Shown: positions 1 to 9,140, counted from the first letter of the stretch. The stretch: 64,000 nucleotides of DNA from Intestinibacillus massiliensis (GCA_029267335.1 JAJUJC010000003.1:62001-126000), one strand, 5' to 3'. Notes: generated from the letters alone by a model not told the origin. Numbers and translations: made by a program.

Positions 1-97
1 GGCAGATCTGGCGAAAAATTCAATCCAATACTATGCACTGGTCAATAAGATGAACGCGGAGCTGAATCAGCTCAACGCCGCTATCAATGTCACCTGA
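1..97 (+). CDS. flgB: Flagellar basal-body rod protein FlgB (3' end only)
   Basis: Only the last 31 codons are present, read from base 2 to the TGA at 95-97. The tail reads NSIQYYALVNKMNAELNQL, the C-terminal helix expected of proximal-rod proteins of the FlgB/FlgC family. The assignment rests mainly on position, because flgC starts 14 bases downstream and fliE follows, as in Firmicutes fla/che operons. The product would be a proximal rod subunit exported through the type III apparatus encoded downstream. The 5' part lies outside the window. Confidence 0.8.
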   Translation, partial: ADLAKNSIQYYALVNKMNAELNQLNAAINVT

Positions 98-111
98 CGG
101 GAGAGAATGCG

Positions 112-546
112 ATGTCTTACTTAAACGGAATGAATATCAGCGCGTCCGCGCTGACTGCGCAGCGTACCCGTATGGATGTAATCGCGGAAAATATGGCAAA
201 TATCGACACCACACGCACACCTGAAGGTACGCCGTATGCAAAAAAGTCCGTGATCCTTGAGGAGAAAAACAGCAAGTTTGCGCAGATACTTGAGCGCTCT
301 GCTGGTCGCGAGGTCGAGGGCGGCGTGCGCATCTCCGAGATCACGGAGGATACGCAGAATTTTAAACTGGTCTATGATCCGGTGCATCCCGATGCGGATG
401 AGGCAGGCTATGTCCGTATGCCGAATGTGGACGCGAACGAGGAAATGGTCAATATGCTGTCCGCATATCGCTCCTACGAAGCGAATGTGACGGTATTCAA
501 TACCTATAAGGATCTCGCCGTCAAGACCTTTGAGATCAGCGGCTGA
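112..546 (+). CDS. flgC: Flagellar basal-body rod protein FlgC
   Basis: A 144-aa proximal rod protein, normal length for FlgC. The N-terminus carries the rod/hook signature (MNISASALTAQRTRMDVIAE, then NMANIDT) and the C-terminus the matching helix with EEMVNMLSAYRSYEANV; these two helices form the coiled core of axial flagellar proteins. It is exported by the FliPQR-FlhAB gate and assembles on the MS-ring side of the rod. It follows flgB by 14 bases and precedes fliE by 15 bases, so all three are probably cotranscribed. A GGGAGAG ribosome site precedes the ATG. Confidence 0.95.
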   Translation: MSYLNGMNISASALTAQRTRMDVIAENMANIDTTRTPEGTPYAKKSVILEEKNSKFAQILERSAGREVEGGVRISEITEDTQNFKLVYDPVHPDADEAGYVRMPNVDANEEMVNMLSAYRSYEANVTVFNTYKDLAVKTFEISG

Positions 547-561
547 CAGGGGGCATAAAAA

Positions 562-852
562 ATGGAGATTCAGGGAATCGGCAGTGCATCTGCCATTCAG
601 GCGGCGCAGTCTGCGACGCAAAAAAGCGGAGAGAAACAATTTTCCGACATCCTGAGCGACGCGGTCGCGCAGTATCGTGCGGAAAATACCAACAGTCAGA
701 CGCAGGGGCTGAACCTGCTGACCGGCGAATCCGGCAATCTGTCTGACGTCATGATTTCGGGAGAAAAAGCAAAAATCGCCCTCAATTTGACGGTTGCGAT
801 CCGCAACAAGGCGATGGAAGCATACAAAGAGATCATGAATATGCAGGTCTGA
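562..852 (+). CDS. fliE: Flagellar hook-basal body complex protein FliE
   Basis: A 96-aa protein of typical FliE length. The C-terminal half (LSDVMISGEKAKIALNLTVA followed by IRNKAMEAYKEIMNMQV) is the conserved FliE helix pair. FliE links the MS ring to the rod and is the first substrate of the export apparatus. Usually fliE is followed by fliF-fliG-fliH-fliI; here the next gene, only 7 bases downstream, is fliO, so the MS-ring/motor/ATPase block is missing from this position. Confidence 0.93.
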   Translation: MEIQGIGSASAIQAAQSATQKSGEKQFSDILSDAVAQYRAENTNSQTQGLNLLTGESGNLSDVMISGEKAKIALNLTVAIRNKAMEAYKEIMNMQV

Positions 853-859
853 CGCGGGA

Positions 860-1207
860 ATGGGATTCTGGGACTATACGCGTGCGATCCTTGCGATCGT
901 GGTCGTGATTTTTGCGGCATACTATGTCACCCGCAAGTTCGGACAGATGGGCGGCGGCACACCGATGCGGCGTGCACCGATCAAGATCGTGGGCACGACC
1001 CCGCTTGGCAGAGATCGCTCGCTTGTTCTTGTGACCGTGGGCTCCAAAACCTATCTGCTCGGTGTGACCGCGCAGCATATCGAGCGCATCGACGAGTATC
1101 CGGCGGAGGAGCTGCCCATCGAGCCTGTGCCGGAGACACCGACAAGCGGTTTTCAGGCAGAGCTTCTTACGCGCTTGCAGGAATGGCGAAAGAATGGAAA
1201 GAGTTAA
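860..1207 (+). CDS. fliO: Flagellar biosynthetic protein FliO (FliZ-like)
   Basis: A 115-aa membrane protein with one N-terminal transmembrane segment (about residues 8-25, ILAIVVVIFAAYYVT). The cytoplasmic part carries the FliO core, in which IKIVGTTPLGRDRSLVLVTV is followed by KTYLLGVTAQHIERI. FliO helps assemble the FliP ring of the flagellar type III export gate. The identity is reinforced by fliP immediately downstream. It is short next to Bacillus FliO/FliZ (about 220 aa), lacking the long N-terminal extension, but many clostridial FliO proteins are this size. Confidence 0.85.
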   Translation: MGFWDYTRAILAIVVVIFAAYYVTRKFGQMGGGTPMRRAPIKIVGTTPLGRDRSLVLVTVGSKTYLLGVTAQHIERIDEYPAEELPIEPVPETPTSGFQAELLTRLQEWRKNGKS

Positions 1208-1212
1208 GAAAC

Positions 1213-2004
1213 ATGGAGCATGAGAGCTTGCTGCGCGGCAGCGATCCCGCCGTGCGCGCAACAGAGCGCAGGCAACGAAAAATTTACCGATTGGCTGGGC
1301 TGATTGCCATCTTGGCATTGGTGCTTGCGGGCGCGGCACTTGCCGCACCGGATGACCCGTATCAGGCGCTGCTCAAGGGCGATCCGCAGGCGCTGCAAAT
1401 CATTGTCACGCTGACAATGATCACACTGGTTCCCACATTGCTCGTCATGCTGACGGGCTTTACGCGCATTATCATCGTATTATCCATCGTGCGCAATGCA
1501 ATCGGTCTGCAAAATATGCCGCCGAACACGGTACTCATCGGTCTGGCACTGTTTGTGACCTATTTCGTAATGAGTCCGGTCGTGACACAGATCAACGATC
1601 AGGCATATCAGCCTTATGTGGAGGAGCAGATATCCTTCGAGGAGTTTCAGGAACAGGCGATGCAGCCGCTGCGCTCGTTCATGCTCAAGCAGACCTACGA
1701 AAGCGACCTTGATTTCTTCACCGGTCTGTCAAACGGCGGCAAGACCACCGAGATCGACAAGGTGCCGCACCATGTCGTGGTCGCTGCGTTTGTGACGAGT
1801 GAACTCAAGCACGCGTTTGCAATCGGCTTTTTCATCTATATCCCGTTTATCGTCATCGACATGGTCGTGGCAAGTACCCTCATGGCGATGGGCATGATGA
1901 TGCTGCCGCCGGCGATGATCTCCATGCCGTTCAAAATTCTGCTGTTTGTGCTGGTCGACGGTTGGCAAATGACCATCGGCACACTGATTAACAGCTTCGG
2001 CTGA
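1213..2004 (+). CDS. fliP: Flagellar export gate protein FliP
   Basis: FliP forms the pentameric core of the export pore with FliQ and FliR. The protein has an N-terminal hydrophobic signal-like segment (LAGLIAILALVLAGAALA), then the conserved core: a membrane segment entering LLVMLTGFTRIIIVLSIVRN, the QNMPPNTVLIGLALFVTYFV stretch, and C-terminal helices with GMMMLPPAMISMPFKILLFV. The ATG at 1213 was chosen because GGAAAGAG lies 9 bases upstream. An in-frame ATG at 1183 would overlap fliO and has no spaced ribosome site. With the 1213 start the protein has 263 residues, within the normal range. Confidence 0.95.
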   Translation: MEHESLLRGSDPAVRATERRQRKIYRLAGLIAILALVLAGAALAAPDDPYQALLKGDPQALQIIVTLTMITLVPTLLVMLTGFTRIIIVLSIVRNAIGLQNMPPNTVLIGLALFVTYFVMSPVVTQINDQAYQPYVEEQISFEEFQEQAMQPLRSFMLKQTYESDLDFFTGLSNGGKTTEIDKVPHHVVVAAFVTSELKHAFAIGFFIYIPFIVIDMVVASTLMAMGMMMLPPAMISMPFKILLFVLVDGWQMTIGTLINSFG

Positions 2005-2018
2005 CCGGAGGAAAGCAT

Positions 2019-2291
2019 ATGATTTCTCAGATCGAAATATTGACGATCCTCAAGCGCGCCATCTACACCATTCTTGCGGCGTCCGCGCCCATGCTCGCCG
2101 CCGCACTCATCATCGGCGTGTTGATTTCGATTTTTCAGGCGACCACACAAATCAATGAGCAGACCCTCGCGTTCGTTCCGAAAATCATCGGGATCCTGTT
2201 CGCGCTGCTGCTGTTCGGCGGTTTTATTCTGAGCAGTATCAACGGTTTCACGGTCGAGCTGTTCCAGTCGATCAACACGATGCTGCGCTGA
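2019..2291 (+). CDS. fliQ: Flagellar export gate protein FliQ
   Basis: A 90-aa protein with the two hydrophobic helices of FliQ and the conserved loop (QATTQINEQTLAFVPKII). FliQ packs around the FliP-FliR helix and is needed for secretion of rod, hook and filament subunits. The length matches the family exactly. A GGAGG site lies 7 bases upstream of the ATG. The gene sits 14 bases after fliP and ends one base before fliR, as expected for a tightly coupled gate operon. Confidence 0.95.
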   Translation: MISQIEILTILKRAIYTILAASAPMLAAALIIGVLISIFQATTQINEQTLAFVPKIIGILFALLLFGGFILSSINGFTVELFQSINTMLR

Positions 2292-2292
2292 T

Positions 2293-3081
2293 ATGGAACT
2301 GACATGGATGTTGGGGCATCTGGATTACATGCTCCTGTTGTTCCTGCGCGTCAGCGGTCTGCTCATCGGCAGCCCGATTTTTGGTCGTAAAAATGTGCCG
2401 AATATTGCAAAGATCGGCTTTTGCGGTATCCTGTCCGTGCTGTTCCTTTATGGCGCGGGCATGCCCGCGGAAACGTGGGTGGGATACCGCACCGTGCTCG
2501 AATACGCGCTGACCTGTGTGCGGGAGCTGCTGTTTGGCTTCGCGATGGGCTTTGTGCTCAGCGCGATGTTCGCGGTGGCACTGACCGCGGGCAGCATGAT
2601 AGATACGCAGATCGGTTTCAGTATGGTCAGCATATACGATCCGCAGAACAACACGCAGGCACCGATTTCCGGCAATATGCTCAACATCATGCTGATTGTG
2701 CTGTTCTTTTCGATGGACGGGCACCTCAAGCTGATCGGCATGCTGTATCGCACATTGGAGACCGTACCGATCGGGCACGCCGTGCCTGCGGTGCAGATCG
2801 CGCTGACCGCGGTCGAGGTCATGAGCAAATCGCTTGTGCTGTCGGTCATGGTTGCGATGCCGGTCGTTGCAGCGGGTCTGGTACTCGAATTTGCGCTTGG
2901 CGCGATGATAAAGACCGTACCGCAGATGAATATGTTCGTCGTCGGTCTGCCGGTCAAGATCATTGTCGGTCTGCTCGTGCTAGGCGGCGCACTTGCCGTG
3001 TTTGCGGACTTCAGCAAGGGCATCTTCGGTATGGCGTTTGATTTCATCGACAAAATGTTTGGATATCTGCAAGGCGCTTAG
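2293..3081 (+). CDS. fliR: Flagellar export gate protein FliR
   Basis: A 262-aa polytopic membrane protein matching FliR in length and in motifs: an N-terminal segment (FLRVSGLLIGSPIFGRKNVP), the central AGSMIDTQIGFSMVSIYDPQ motif, and a C-terminal helical hairpin (QMNMFVVGLPVKIIVGLLVL). FliR supplies the single-copy subunit of the FliP5Q4R1 export gate and contacts FlhB. The start codon lies one base after the fliQ stop, suggesting translational coupling. flhB follows after 15 bases. Confidence 0.95.
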   Translation: MELTWMLGHLDYMLLLFLRVSGLLIGSPIFGRKNVPNIAKIGFCGILSVLFLYGAGMPAETWVGYRTVLEYALTCVRELLFGFAMGFVLSAMFAVALTAGSMIDTQIGFSMVSIYDPQNNTQAPISGNMLNIMLIVLFFSMDGHLKLIGMLYRTLETVPIGHAVPAVQIALTAVEVMSKSLVLSVMVAMPVVAAGLVLEFALGAMIKTVPQMNMFVVGLPVKIIVGLLVLGGALAVFADFSKGIFGMAFDFIDKMFGYLQGA

Positions 3082-3096
3082 CAAAGGGGGGACAGC

Positions 3097-4167
3097 ATGG
3101 CGGACAGCGGAGAAAAGACCGAAAAAGCGTCCCCAAAAAAGAAAAAGGACGCAAGAGAAAAAGGCGAAACCCATAAAAGTATGGATTTATGCGCCTCGGT
3201 CACAATGGTCGCACTGTTCAGCGTGCTGCGCTCGGGTTTTGATCCCTTTGTCACATCGCTTCGCCGCTTTACGGGCGGTATGATGCGCGGAAGCTTTCTT
3301 GCGCCGCAGGCGGCGCAGCTTTCCACCGACTCGGTGCAGACACTGTACCGTTTGGTGCTGTTTCAGATTTTACCCCTCATCGTGCCGCTGCTTGCGGTGG
3401 CAATGGTGGTGGGTGCGCTCACCCATGTGCTGCAAACCGGTCCGATGCTGACGACCAAAAAGCTTAAACCCGATTTTAACAAGATCAATCCGCTCAGCGG
3501 ATGGAAACGGATATTCTCGACCGCTTCCATCATGGAACTGGGCAAATCCACGCTCAAGATCCTGATTTTGAGTTATATCGTGTGGCGTGAGCTGCGCGCG
3601 GGCATGCCGTCTTACAGCCGCATGATGTATCTGGATGTCCCGACCGCGTTTTCGCAGATTGCACACACCTGCTTTTCCATGGGCGTGACCATCGGCATGG
3701 CACTGACGGCGTTTGCCGGCGTGGACATGCTGTACCAATGGTGGAAATTCCAAAAGGACCTCATGATGACCAAGCAGGAGGTCAAGGAAGAGAACAAACA
3801 GCTCGAAGGTAACCCTGAGATTAAGGGCAAGATCAAGCAGAAGCAGCGGCAAATGAGTGCCGCGCGTATGATGCAGCAGGTGCCGAGCGCAGATGTGGTC
3901 ATTACGAACCCGACGCATTATGCGGTCGCGCTGCGGTATAAGCAAGGACAGGACAGCGCACCGATCGTGCTCGCAAAGGGACAGGATTTCCTTGCGCAGC
4001 GCATCAAAAAGGTCGCTGCCGAGCACAAGATCGTTCTGGTGGAAAACAAGCCCGTGGCGCGTGCACTCTATGCCGCGTGCGAGGTGGGGCAGGAAATTCC
4101 CGCGGATATGTATCAGGCGATCGCAGACATTCTGATCTATGTCTATAAGGTAAATAATAAACTGTAA
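3097..4167 (+). CDS. flhB: Flagellar export switch protein FlhB
   Basis: A 356-aa protein of typical FlhB length. It has a Lys/Glu-rich cytoplasmic N-terminus (EKTEKASPKKKKDAREKGET), four transmembrane helices, and a cytoplasmic domain containing the autocleavage site NPTH at residues 271-274 within VVITNPTHYAVALRY. Self-cleavage between N and P lets the export apparatus switch from rod/hook to filament substrates in response to FliK. All catalytic residues are intact. It lies between fliR and flhA, the canonical order. Confidence 0.96.
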   Translation: MADSGEKTEKASPKKKKDAREKGETHKSMDLCASVTMVALFSVLRSGFDPFVTSLRRFTGGMMRGSFLAPQAAQLSTDSVQTLYRLVLFQILPLIVPLLAVAMVVGALTHVLQTGPMLTTKKLKPDFNKINPLSGWKRIFSTASIMELGKSTLKILILSYIVWRELRAGMPSYSRMMYLDVPTAFSQIAHTCFSMGVTIGMALTAFAGVDMLYQWWKFQKDLMMTKQEVKEENKQLEGNPEIKGKIKQKQRQMSAARMMQQVPSADVVITNPTHYAVALRYKQGQDSAPIVLAKGQDFLAQRIKKVAAEHKIVLVENKPVARALYAACEVGQEIPADMYQAIADILIYVYKVNNKL

Positions 4168-4186
4168 AACAGAAAGGAGGCGCCCT

Positions 4187-6226
4187 GTGAAGGCTGCAGA
4201 CATTGCCATCAGCGGACTCATTCTCGCGATCATCATGGTGATTATCATCCCGATCCCGACATGGATGCTCGATACGCTGCTCATCATGAATATCACGATT
4301 TCACTGTTCATACTGTTGGCAACGCTCTACATCAAACGGGCGCTCGATTTTTCCGTTCTGCCGACGTTGCTGCTCATTACCACGCTGTTCCGTCTGGCGC
4401 TCAACCTGTCGTCGACCAAGCTCATTCTGGGCAATAACGGCGACGCGGGCGAAGTCATCCGCACATTCGGCAACTTTGTTATCGCGGGCAATCTGGTCGT
4501 CGGTATCGTGGCTTTTATCATCATCGTTGCGATCCAGTTCATCGTTATCACCAAGGGTGCGGAGCGTGTATCCGAGGTCGCCGCACGCTTTACACTCGAT
4601 GCAATGCCGGGTAAGCAAATGTCGATCGACGCAGATCTGAATACCGGCGCGATCGACGAAGCGACCGCGCGTGCCCGTCGCTCGGATATTCAGCGCGAAG
4701 CGGACTTTTACGGCGCAATGGACGGCGCAAGTAAATTCGTCAAGGGCGACGCGATCTTGAGTATCATCATCACGATCGTCAATATCGTCGGCGGTCTGAT
4801 CGTCGGCGTGACGATGGGAGGCATGCAGATGAGCGATGCGGTGGGCGTGTATACCTTGGCGACCGTCGGTGACGGTCTGGTCAGCCAGATCCCTGCGCTG
4901 CTCATTTCGACCTCGACCGGTATCGTGGTCACGCGCTCGGCGTCGGAGGGCAGCTTCGGCACGGCCCTCAGCGGGCAGCTGCTGTCGAATCCCAATATCA
5001 TGATCTTGTGTGGCTATATCCTGTGCGTTATCGGCCTTGTGCCGGGCTTTCCGAAAATCCAGATCTATGTGCTTGCGGCTGTGCTTGCAGGCACGGGATA
5101 TACGCTGCGCGGCAAGGAAAAGGCGAAGGCCGCTGCTGCCGCCGTGCCGGTCGATACGGAAAAGCAGACGGCAGAAGAAAAGCGCAAGCCCGAAAATGTA
5201 CTTGGGCTGCTCCAGGTAGAGCAGCTTGAACTGGAATTCGGCTATGGTATCGTGCCAATGGTAGACCGCAGTCTGGGCGGCGATCTGCTCGAACGCGTCA
5301 TCATGATCCGCCGCCAGTGCGCGTTGGATCTGGGCATCGTACTGCCCTCCATCCGTCTGCGCGATAATGTGCGGTTGGGTACGAGTGAGTACGTCATTAA
5401 AATCAAGGGAAATGAGGTCGCGCGCGGTGAGGTCATGATCGACCACTTCCTCGCGATCAATTCCGACGGCGTGGAGGAGACCATCACCGGCATCGAGACA
5501 GTCGAGCCGACGTTCGGGCTGCCGGCGCTGTGGATCACGAAGAAGCAGCGCGAAAAGGCGGAACTGCTCGGCTACACGACGATCGACCCGCCGTCGGTCA
5601 TCACGACCCATCTCGTCGAGGTCATCAAGGCGCACAGCAGTGAGTTAATGAACCGTCAGCAGGTGCAAATGCTGGTGGAGAACCTTGCGCAGCAGCAGCC
5701 CGCACTCGTCGAAGAAGTCGTGCCGAAGATGTTCTCGTTTGGTGAACTCCAAAAGATTTTGGTCAATCTGCTCAAAGAGAATATCCCGATCCGCGATCTG
5801 GCGACCATCCTCGAAACGCTTGCCGACCACGGCGCATCGACGCGCAATGCAGAGGATTTGACCGAGTATGTGCGGCAGAGCTTGAGCCGCGCCATCACTA
5901 CGCGCTTCCTGACAGGAGAGGATACTGCGGTCATTGCGCTCGATGCGCAGGTCGAGCAGCTCATTGCGGAAAAAACGAAGCGCACGGAAGCGGGCACCGT
6001 GACCGCGATGGACCCTACACAATTACAGGCAATTTTCAAACATACGAAGGATCTGGTCGATCAGATGTCGATGCAGGGCAAGAAAACCGTTGTTCTGACC
6101 TCGCCGATGGTGCGGCCGCGTTTTAAAAAGCTGATCGTGCAGATCGCGCCGACACTGACGGTGCTTTCCTACAATGAAGTCGAGCAAAGCGAAGAGATTC
6201 GCATTGTGGGCATGGTCACGCTGTAA
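4187..6226 (+). CDS. flhA: Flagellar export ring protein FlhA
   Basis: A 679-aa protein of FlhA length with eight N-terminal transmembrane helices, the conserved FHIPEP-type cytoplasmic loop (RFTLDAMPGKQMSIDADLNT, then EADFYGAMDGASKFVKGD) and a large cytoplasmic domain forming the nonameric substrate- and chaperone-docking ring. The start is GTG at 4187, preceded at good spacing by AAAGGAGG. In Bacillus the next gene would be flhF, but here a PilZ gene and fliA follow, so flhF, flhG and the che genes have been moved or lost from this locus. Confidence 0.96.
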   Translation: MKAADIAISGLILAIIMVIIIPIPTWMLDTLLIMNITISLFILLATLYIKRALDFSVLPTLLLITTLFRLALNLSSTKLILGNNGDAGEVIRTFGNFVIAGNLVVGIVAFIIIVAIQFIVITKGAERVSEVAARFTLDAMPGKQMSIDADLNTGAIDEATARARRSDIQREADFYGAMDGASKFVKGDAILSIIITIVNIVGGLIVGVTMGGMQMSDAVGVYTLATVGDGLVSQIPALLISTSTGIVVTRSASEGSFGTALSGQLLSNPNIMILCGYILCVIGLVPGFPKIQIYVLAAVLAGTGYTLRGKEKAKAAAAAVPVDTEKQTAEEKRKPENVLGLLQVEQLELEFGYGIVPMVDRSLGGDLLERVIMIRRQCALDLGIVLPSIRLRDNVRLGTSEYVIKIKGNEVARGEVMIDHFLAINSDGVEETITGIETVEPTFGLPALWITKKQREKAELLGYTTIDPPSVITTHLVEVIKAHSSELMNRQQVQMLVENLAQQQPALVEEVVPKMFSFGELQKILVNLLKENIPIRDLATILETLADHGASTRNAEDLTEYVRQSLSRAITTRFLTGEDTAVIALDAQVEQLIAEKTKRTEAGTVTAMDPTQLQAIFKHTKDLVDQMSMQGKKTVVLTSPMVRPRFKKLIVQIAPTLTVLSYNEVEQSEEIRIVGMVTL

Positions 6227-6250
6227 AGACTGTTTGGCGAGGTGTATCCA

Positions 6251-6913
6251 ATGATGAACTTGCAAACCAAAGTGAAGAGCGGAGATGTCGTCCGCCTGAA
6301 GGGCATGGCAAGCTACTCCACCACAACAATCGACGAGGTGCTCGCCGACGACCGCATCAGCATTCTGGAGCCATGGGGAGAGGGTGCGCGTCACATTGTA
6401 CATGTGGGGGAAAACTATAACGTGACCTGTGTCACCGAACGCGGACTGTATGTTTTTGAGGGGCATATCACGCTGGCGGATTATTCGCAGACGGTCGCAC
6501 ACATTGAACTCGCGTGCGACAGCGAATGCCGTAAGATCCAGCGGCGGGAGGCGTTCCGTTTAAAGACGATGCTGCGTGTGCGTGTACGCCGCATGCCCCG
6601 TGCAGAGCAACCCGAGGAAGTGTGGATCGAAACGCAAAGCATCGACATCAGCGAAACCGGTATCCAGATCATTTACGATGCGGATTGCAGGGAGGGAGAC
6701 CTGTTGCAGGTCTCGATCGAGCTGAACAAATTCGGCATTGCAGAAACACTTCCGTCGCTCGACGCGCGCGTTGTGCGCCGCTACGAGACCGGACACAAGG
6801 GTGGACGGCGTATGGTCGGGCTGCGATTTGAAAAAATGCCGGAATATGCAGCCGGTGTGATTTGGAAACTGGTCATGCTCGGGCAGCGGCATATGCGGCA
6901 GCGAGAGCTTTGA
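6251..6913 (+). CDS. PilZ-domain flagellar brake protein (YcgR-like)
   Basis: The two-part architecture of YcgR/YpfA c-di-GMP effectors is visible: an N-terminal YcgR-type beta domain (about residues 1-95), then a PilZ domain beginning at RREAFRLKTMLRVRVRR and continuing to DISETGIQIIYD. The RxxxR and (D/N)xSxxG motifs that bind c-di-GMP are both present. In Bacillus and enterobacteria such proteins act on the motor when c-di-GMP is high. The ATG at 6251 is preferred because GCGAGG sits 8 bases upstream; a GTG at 6242 in the same frame overlaps that site. Its place between flhA and fliA ties it to motility. Confidence 0.88.
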   Translation: MMNLQTKVKSGDVVRLKGMASYSTTTIDEVLADDRISILEPWGEGARHIVHVGENYNVTCVTERGLYVFEGHITLADYSQTVAHIELACDSECRKIQRREAFRLKTMLRVRVRRMPRAEQPEEVWIETQSIDISETGIQIIYDADCREGDLLQVSIELNKFGIAETLPSLDARVVRRYETGHKGGRRMVGLRFEKMPEYAAGVIWKLVMLGQRHMRQREL

Positions 6914-6936
6914 CCATGGCAAAGGAGTATGGCACC

Positions 6937-7686
6937 GTGACAAGCGAAGTCCAACCGAATATTGACGAGTTGTGGGATCTATATTTTGACCGGCATGACC
7001 CCGCGGTCAAGAACCAGATCATCGCACACTACATCTACCTGGTCGTGTCGGTGGTCAAACGTCTGATGCCGCAGTACATGGGCTATGCGGATAAGGACGA
7101 TCTGCTCAGCAGCGGCATGGTCGGGCTGATCGACGCGGTCAATAAATTTGACCGTTCCTTTGACGTCAAATTTCAGACCTATGCCACCGTGCGCATTCGC
7201 GGCGAGGTCATCGACTATATCCGCCGACAGGATTGGGCACCGACCAGTCTGCGCAAAAAAATCAGTACCGTACAAAAGGGATTTGACACGCTCGAACTGA
7301 AGCTTGGGAGGCAGCCGCAGGAGCAGGAGGTCGCGGATTATCTGAATGTGCCGCTGTCCGAGGTGCAAAAGGTGCTGTATCAATCGCATATGTTTAACTT
7401 GGTGCACTTTGAAACACTGCTCGATCAGCCGTACGCACCCGAACCGGTCGCGGCGCATGCGAATGAACCGCACTGTGTCGCAGAGCAGCGCGAAACACAG
7501 GAATGGCTGCAAAAGCTGATCGAAAGTCTGCCGGAAAAGGAACGCATGGTCGTCACGCTACATTACTACGAGGGACTGACGATGAAAAATATCGCGCGCA
7601 TCCTGAAAATTTCGGAACCGCGCGTCTCGCAGATCCACTCCAAGGTACTGCTGCAAATGCGCAAGGCGCTTGATAGTGATACATAA
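6937..7686 (+). CDS. fliA: RNA polymerase sigma factor FliA (sigma-28/SigD/WhiG family)
   Basis: A 249-aa sigma factor of the FliA/SigD group. Region 2 reads KDDLLSSGMVGLIDAVNKFD then FQTYATVRIRGEVIDYIRRQ, followed by the diagnostic DWAPTSLRKK. Region 4 ends with an HTH (LTMKNIARILKISEPRVSQI). It should direct late flagellar and chemotaxis promoters. The GTG at 6937 has AAAGGAG with a 9-base spacer and matches the family start. In-frame ATGs at 6862 and 6916 have poor ribosome sites, and the former would overlap the PilZ gene. Its antagonist FlgM is encoded 3.5 kb downstream. Confidence 0.93.
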   Translation: MTSEVQPNIDELWDLYFDRHDPAVKNQIIAHYIYLVVSVVKRLMPQYMGYADKDDLLSSGMVGLIDAVNKFDRSFDVKFQTYATVRIRGEVIDYIRRQDWAPTSLRKKISTVQKGFDTLELKLGRQPQEQEVADYLNVPLSEVQKVLYQSHMFNLVHFETLLDQPYAPEPVAAHANEPHCVAEQRETQEWLQKLIESLPEKERMVVTLHYYEGLTMKNIARILKISEPRVSQIHSKVLLQMRKALDSDT

Positions 7687-7706
7687 AACGTGAGCGAGGG
7701 AATGAC

Positions 7707-9140
7707 ATGAAACCAAGACCGCAGGACAATACCCGTGACGAGGATGTCGCGATCGCTGTTACACCCGATGAAATGACCGCACGACTCACCCTGCTGCCGC
7801 CCGAAGGAGAGGGCGCGCTGCTGACACTGGCAGATCTGCATGCACGCATCGCGGCGCAGCGGATCACCTACGGCATTGAAGAAGCTGTGCTCGAACGTGT
7901 GCTGTCCGAGCGAAAATATAATCAGGTCATAGAATTTGCACATGGAACGCCGCCGATAGACGGACAAAATGGCACCATCACGCTGCATTTCAGCACAGAA
8001 CACGGTGGCATGCCTACCTATGATCAGGAGAGCGACCGCGTGGATTTCAAACAGCTCGATCTGTTTGAAAGCGTCACAGAGGGACAGCTTTTGGTCACGC
8101 GTACACCCGCGACGCAGGGGGAAAAGGGGTGCACGGTCAAGGGACGCACACTGACGCCGCGCGGCGGTCGGGAAGCGCGCATGCCCTCGGGAACCAAGGT
8201 GCGGTATAACGAGGACCGTACGGAGATGTATGCCGCTTGCAGCGGGCGTGTAGATTTGCGGGGCGAGAGCGTGCATGTTTCCAACGTCTATGAGGTCAAG
8301 GGCGATGTTGATTTGTCGATCGGCAATATTTCCTTTGACGGCGACGTGGTGGTGCATGGCAATGTGATCTCGGATCTCGAGATTCGCGCGAGCGGTAATG
8401 TGACGATCTATGGCGCGGTGCAGCGTTCCGCGATCTATGCGGGCGGTGATGTGCTGATCGCCAACGGTTTGCAGGGAATGGACGGCGGACTGGTCGAGAC
8501 AGACGGCAGACTGACCGCAAAATATATTGAGCGCGGCATCGTCCGCGCCCAGACCGGCGTGATGGTCGATCAGATCACGCACAGCACGGTGGAGTGCCGC
8601 GGAGAGGTACTGGTCAAGGGCAAGCACGGAACGGTCGTCGGTGGCATCATCAGAGCGCGCGATCAGGTGGTCGCAAGCGTGATCGGTTCGGTCAATCATA
8701 CCCGCACGCGAATCGAGGTCGGCGTCGATCCCCCGTCGGTCGCGCGGATGTCACAGCTCGCCACGCAGATCTCCGCACTGGATAAGCAGATCGAGGAATT
8801 TGAAAAAATCTGTCACTATTTGCAGCAGCGCACGGGCGAGGACAGCGATCCCGCAAAGCTGCGCAGCGCGATACAGGGCAAAATGCAGCGTATCCGCCAG
8901 CAGCAGATCTACCGAAAGGAATACGACGAAATCAAGCAGGACACGGATCGAGAGACATTGGGACGCATCCATGTGCTCGAGACTGCTTATCCCGAGGTCA
9001 GCATCTCCATCGCGAACCATGTCTATAAAATTCAAAATGGAAATATTTGCGCCGCAACCTTTCGCCTGAGCGATAAGGAGGTCGTGTTCGGTCCATGTGA
9101 GTATACAGAACACCCCTCGGGTATGTGCCGTTCCAGATAA
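7707..9140 (+). CDS. FapA-type protein (DUF342, flagellar assembly protein A domain)
   Basis: A 477-aa cytoplasmic protein. Residues about 190-340 are a beta-helix repeat rich in alternating G/D/V (VKGDVDLSIGNISFDGDVVV), the signature of the DUF342/FapA family, followed by a charged coiled coil (about 350-420). Family members are polymer-forming or scaffold-like proteins often found in flagellar operons, but the precise role is unsettled. It starts 20 bases after fliA with a GCGAGGG site and closes the first transcription block; a sigma-28-type promoter begins 75 bases after its stop. Confidence 0.8.
   Translation: MKPRPQDNTRDEDVAIAVTPDEMTARLTLLPPEGEGALLTLADLHARIAAQRITYGIEEAVLERVLSERKYNQVIEFAHGTPPIDGQNGTITLHFSTEHGGMPTYDQESDRVDFKQLDLFESVTEGQLLVTRTPATQGEKGCTVKGRTLTPRGGREARMPSGTKVRYNEDRTEMYAACSGRVDLRGESVHVSNVYEVKGDVDLSIGNISFDGDVVVHGNVISDLEIRASGNVTIYGAVQRSAIYAGGDVLIANGLQGMDGGLVETDGRLTAKYIERGIVRAQTGVMVDQITHSTVECRGEVLVKGKHGTVVGGIIRARDQVVASVIGSVNHTRTRIEVGVDPPSVARMSQLATQISALDKQIEEFEKICHYLQQRTGEDSDPAKLRSAIQGKMQRIRQQQIYRKEYDEIKQDTDRETLGRIHVLETAYPEVSISIANHVYKIQNGNICAATFRLSDKEVVFGPCEYTEHPSGMCRSR

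Noticed and set aside
4301-5635. Minus-strand frame of 444 aa
   Set aside because: Shadow of flhA with His/Arg/Asp-rich composition typical of reversed GC-rich coding sequence.
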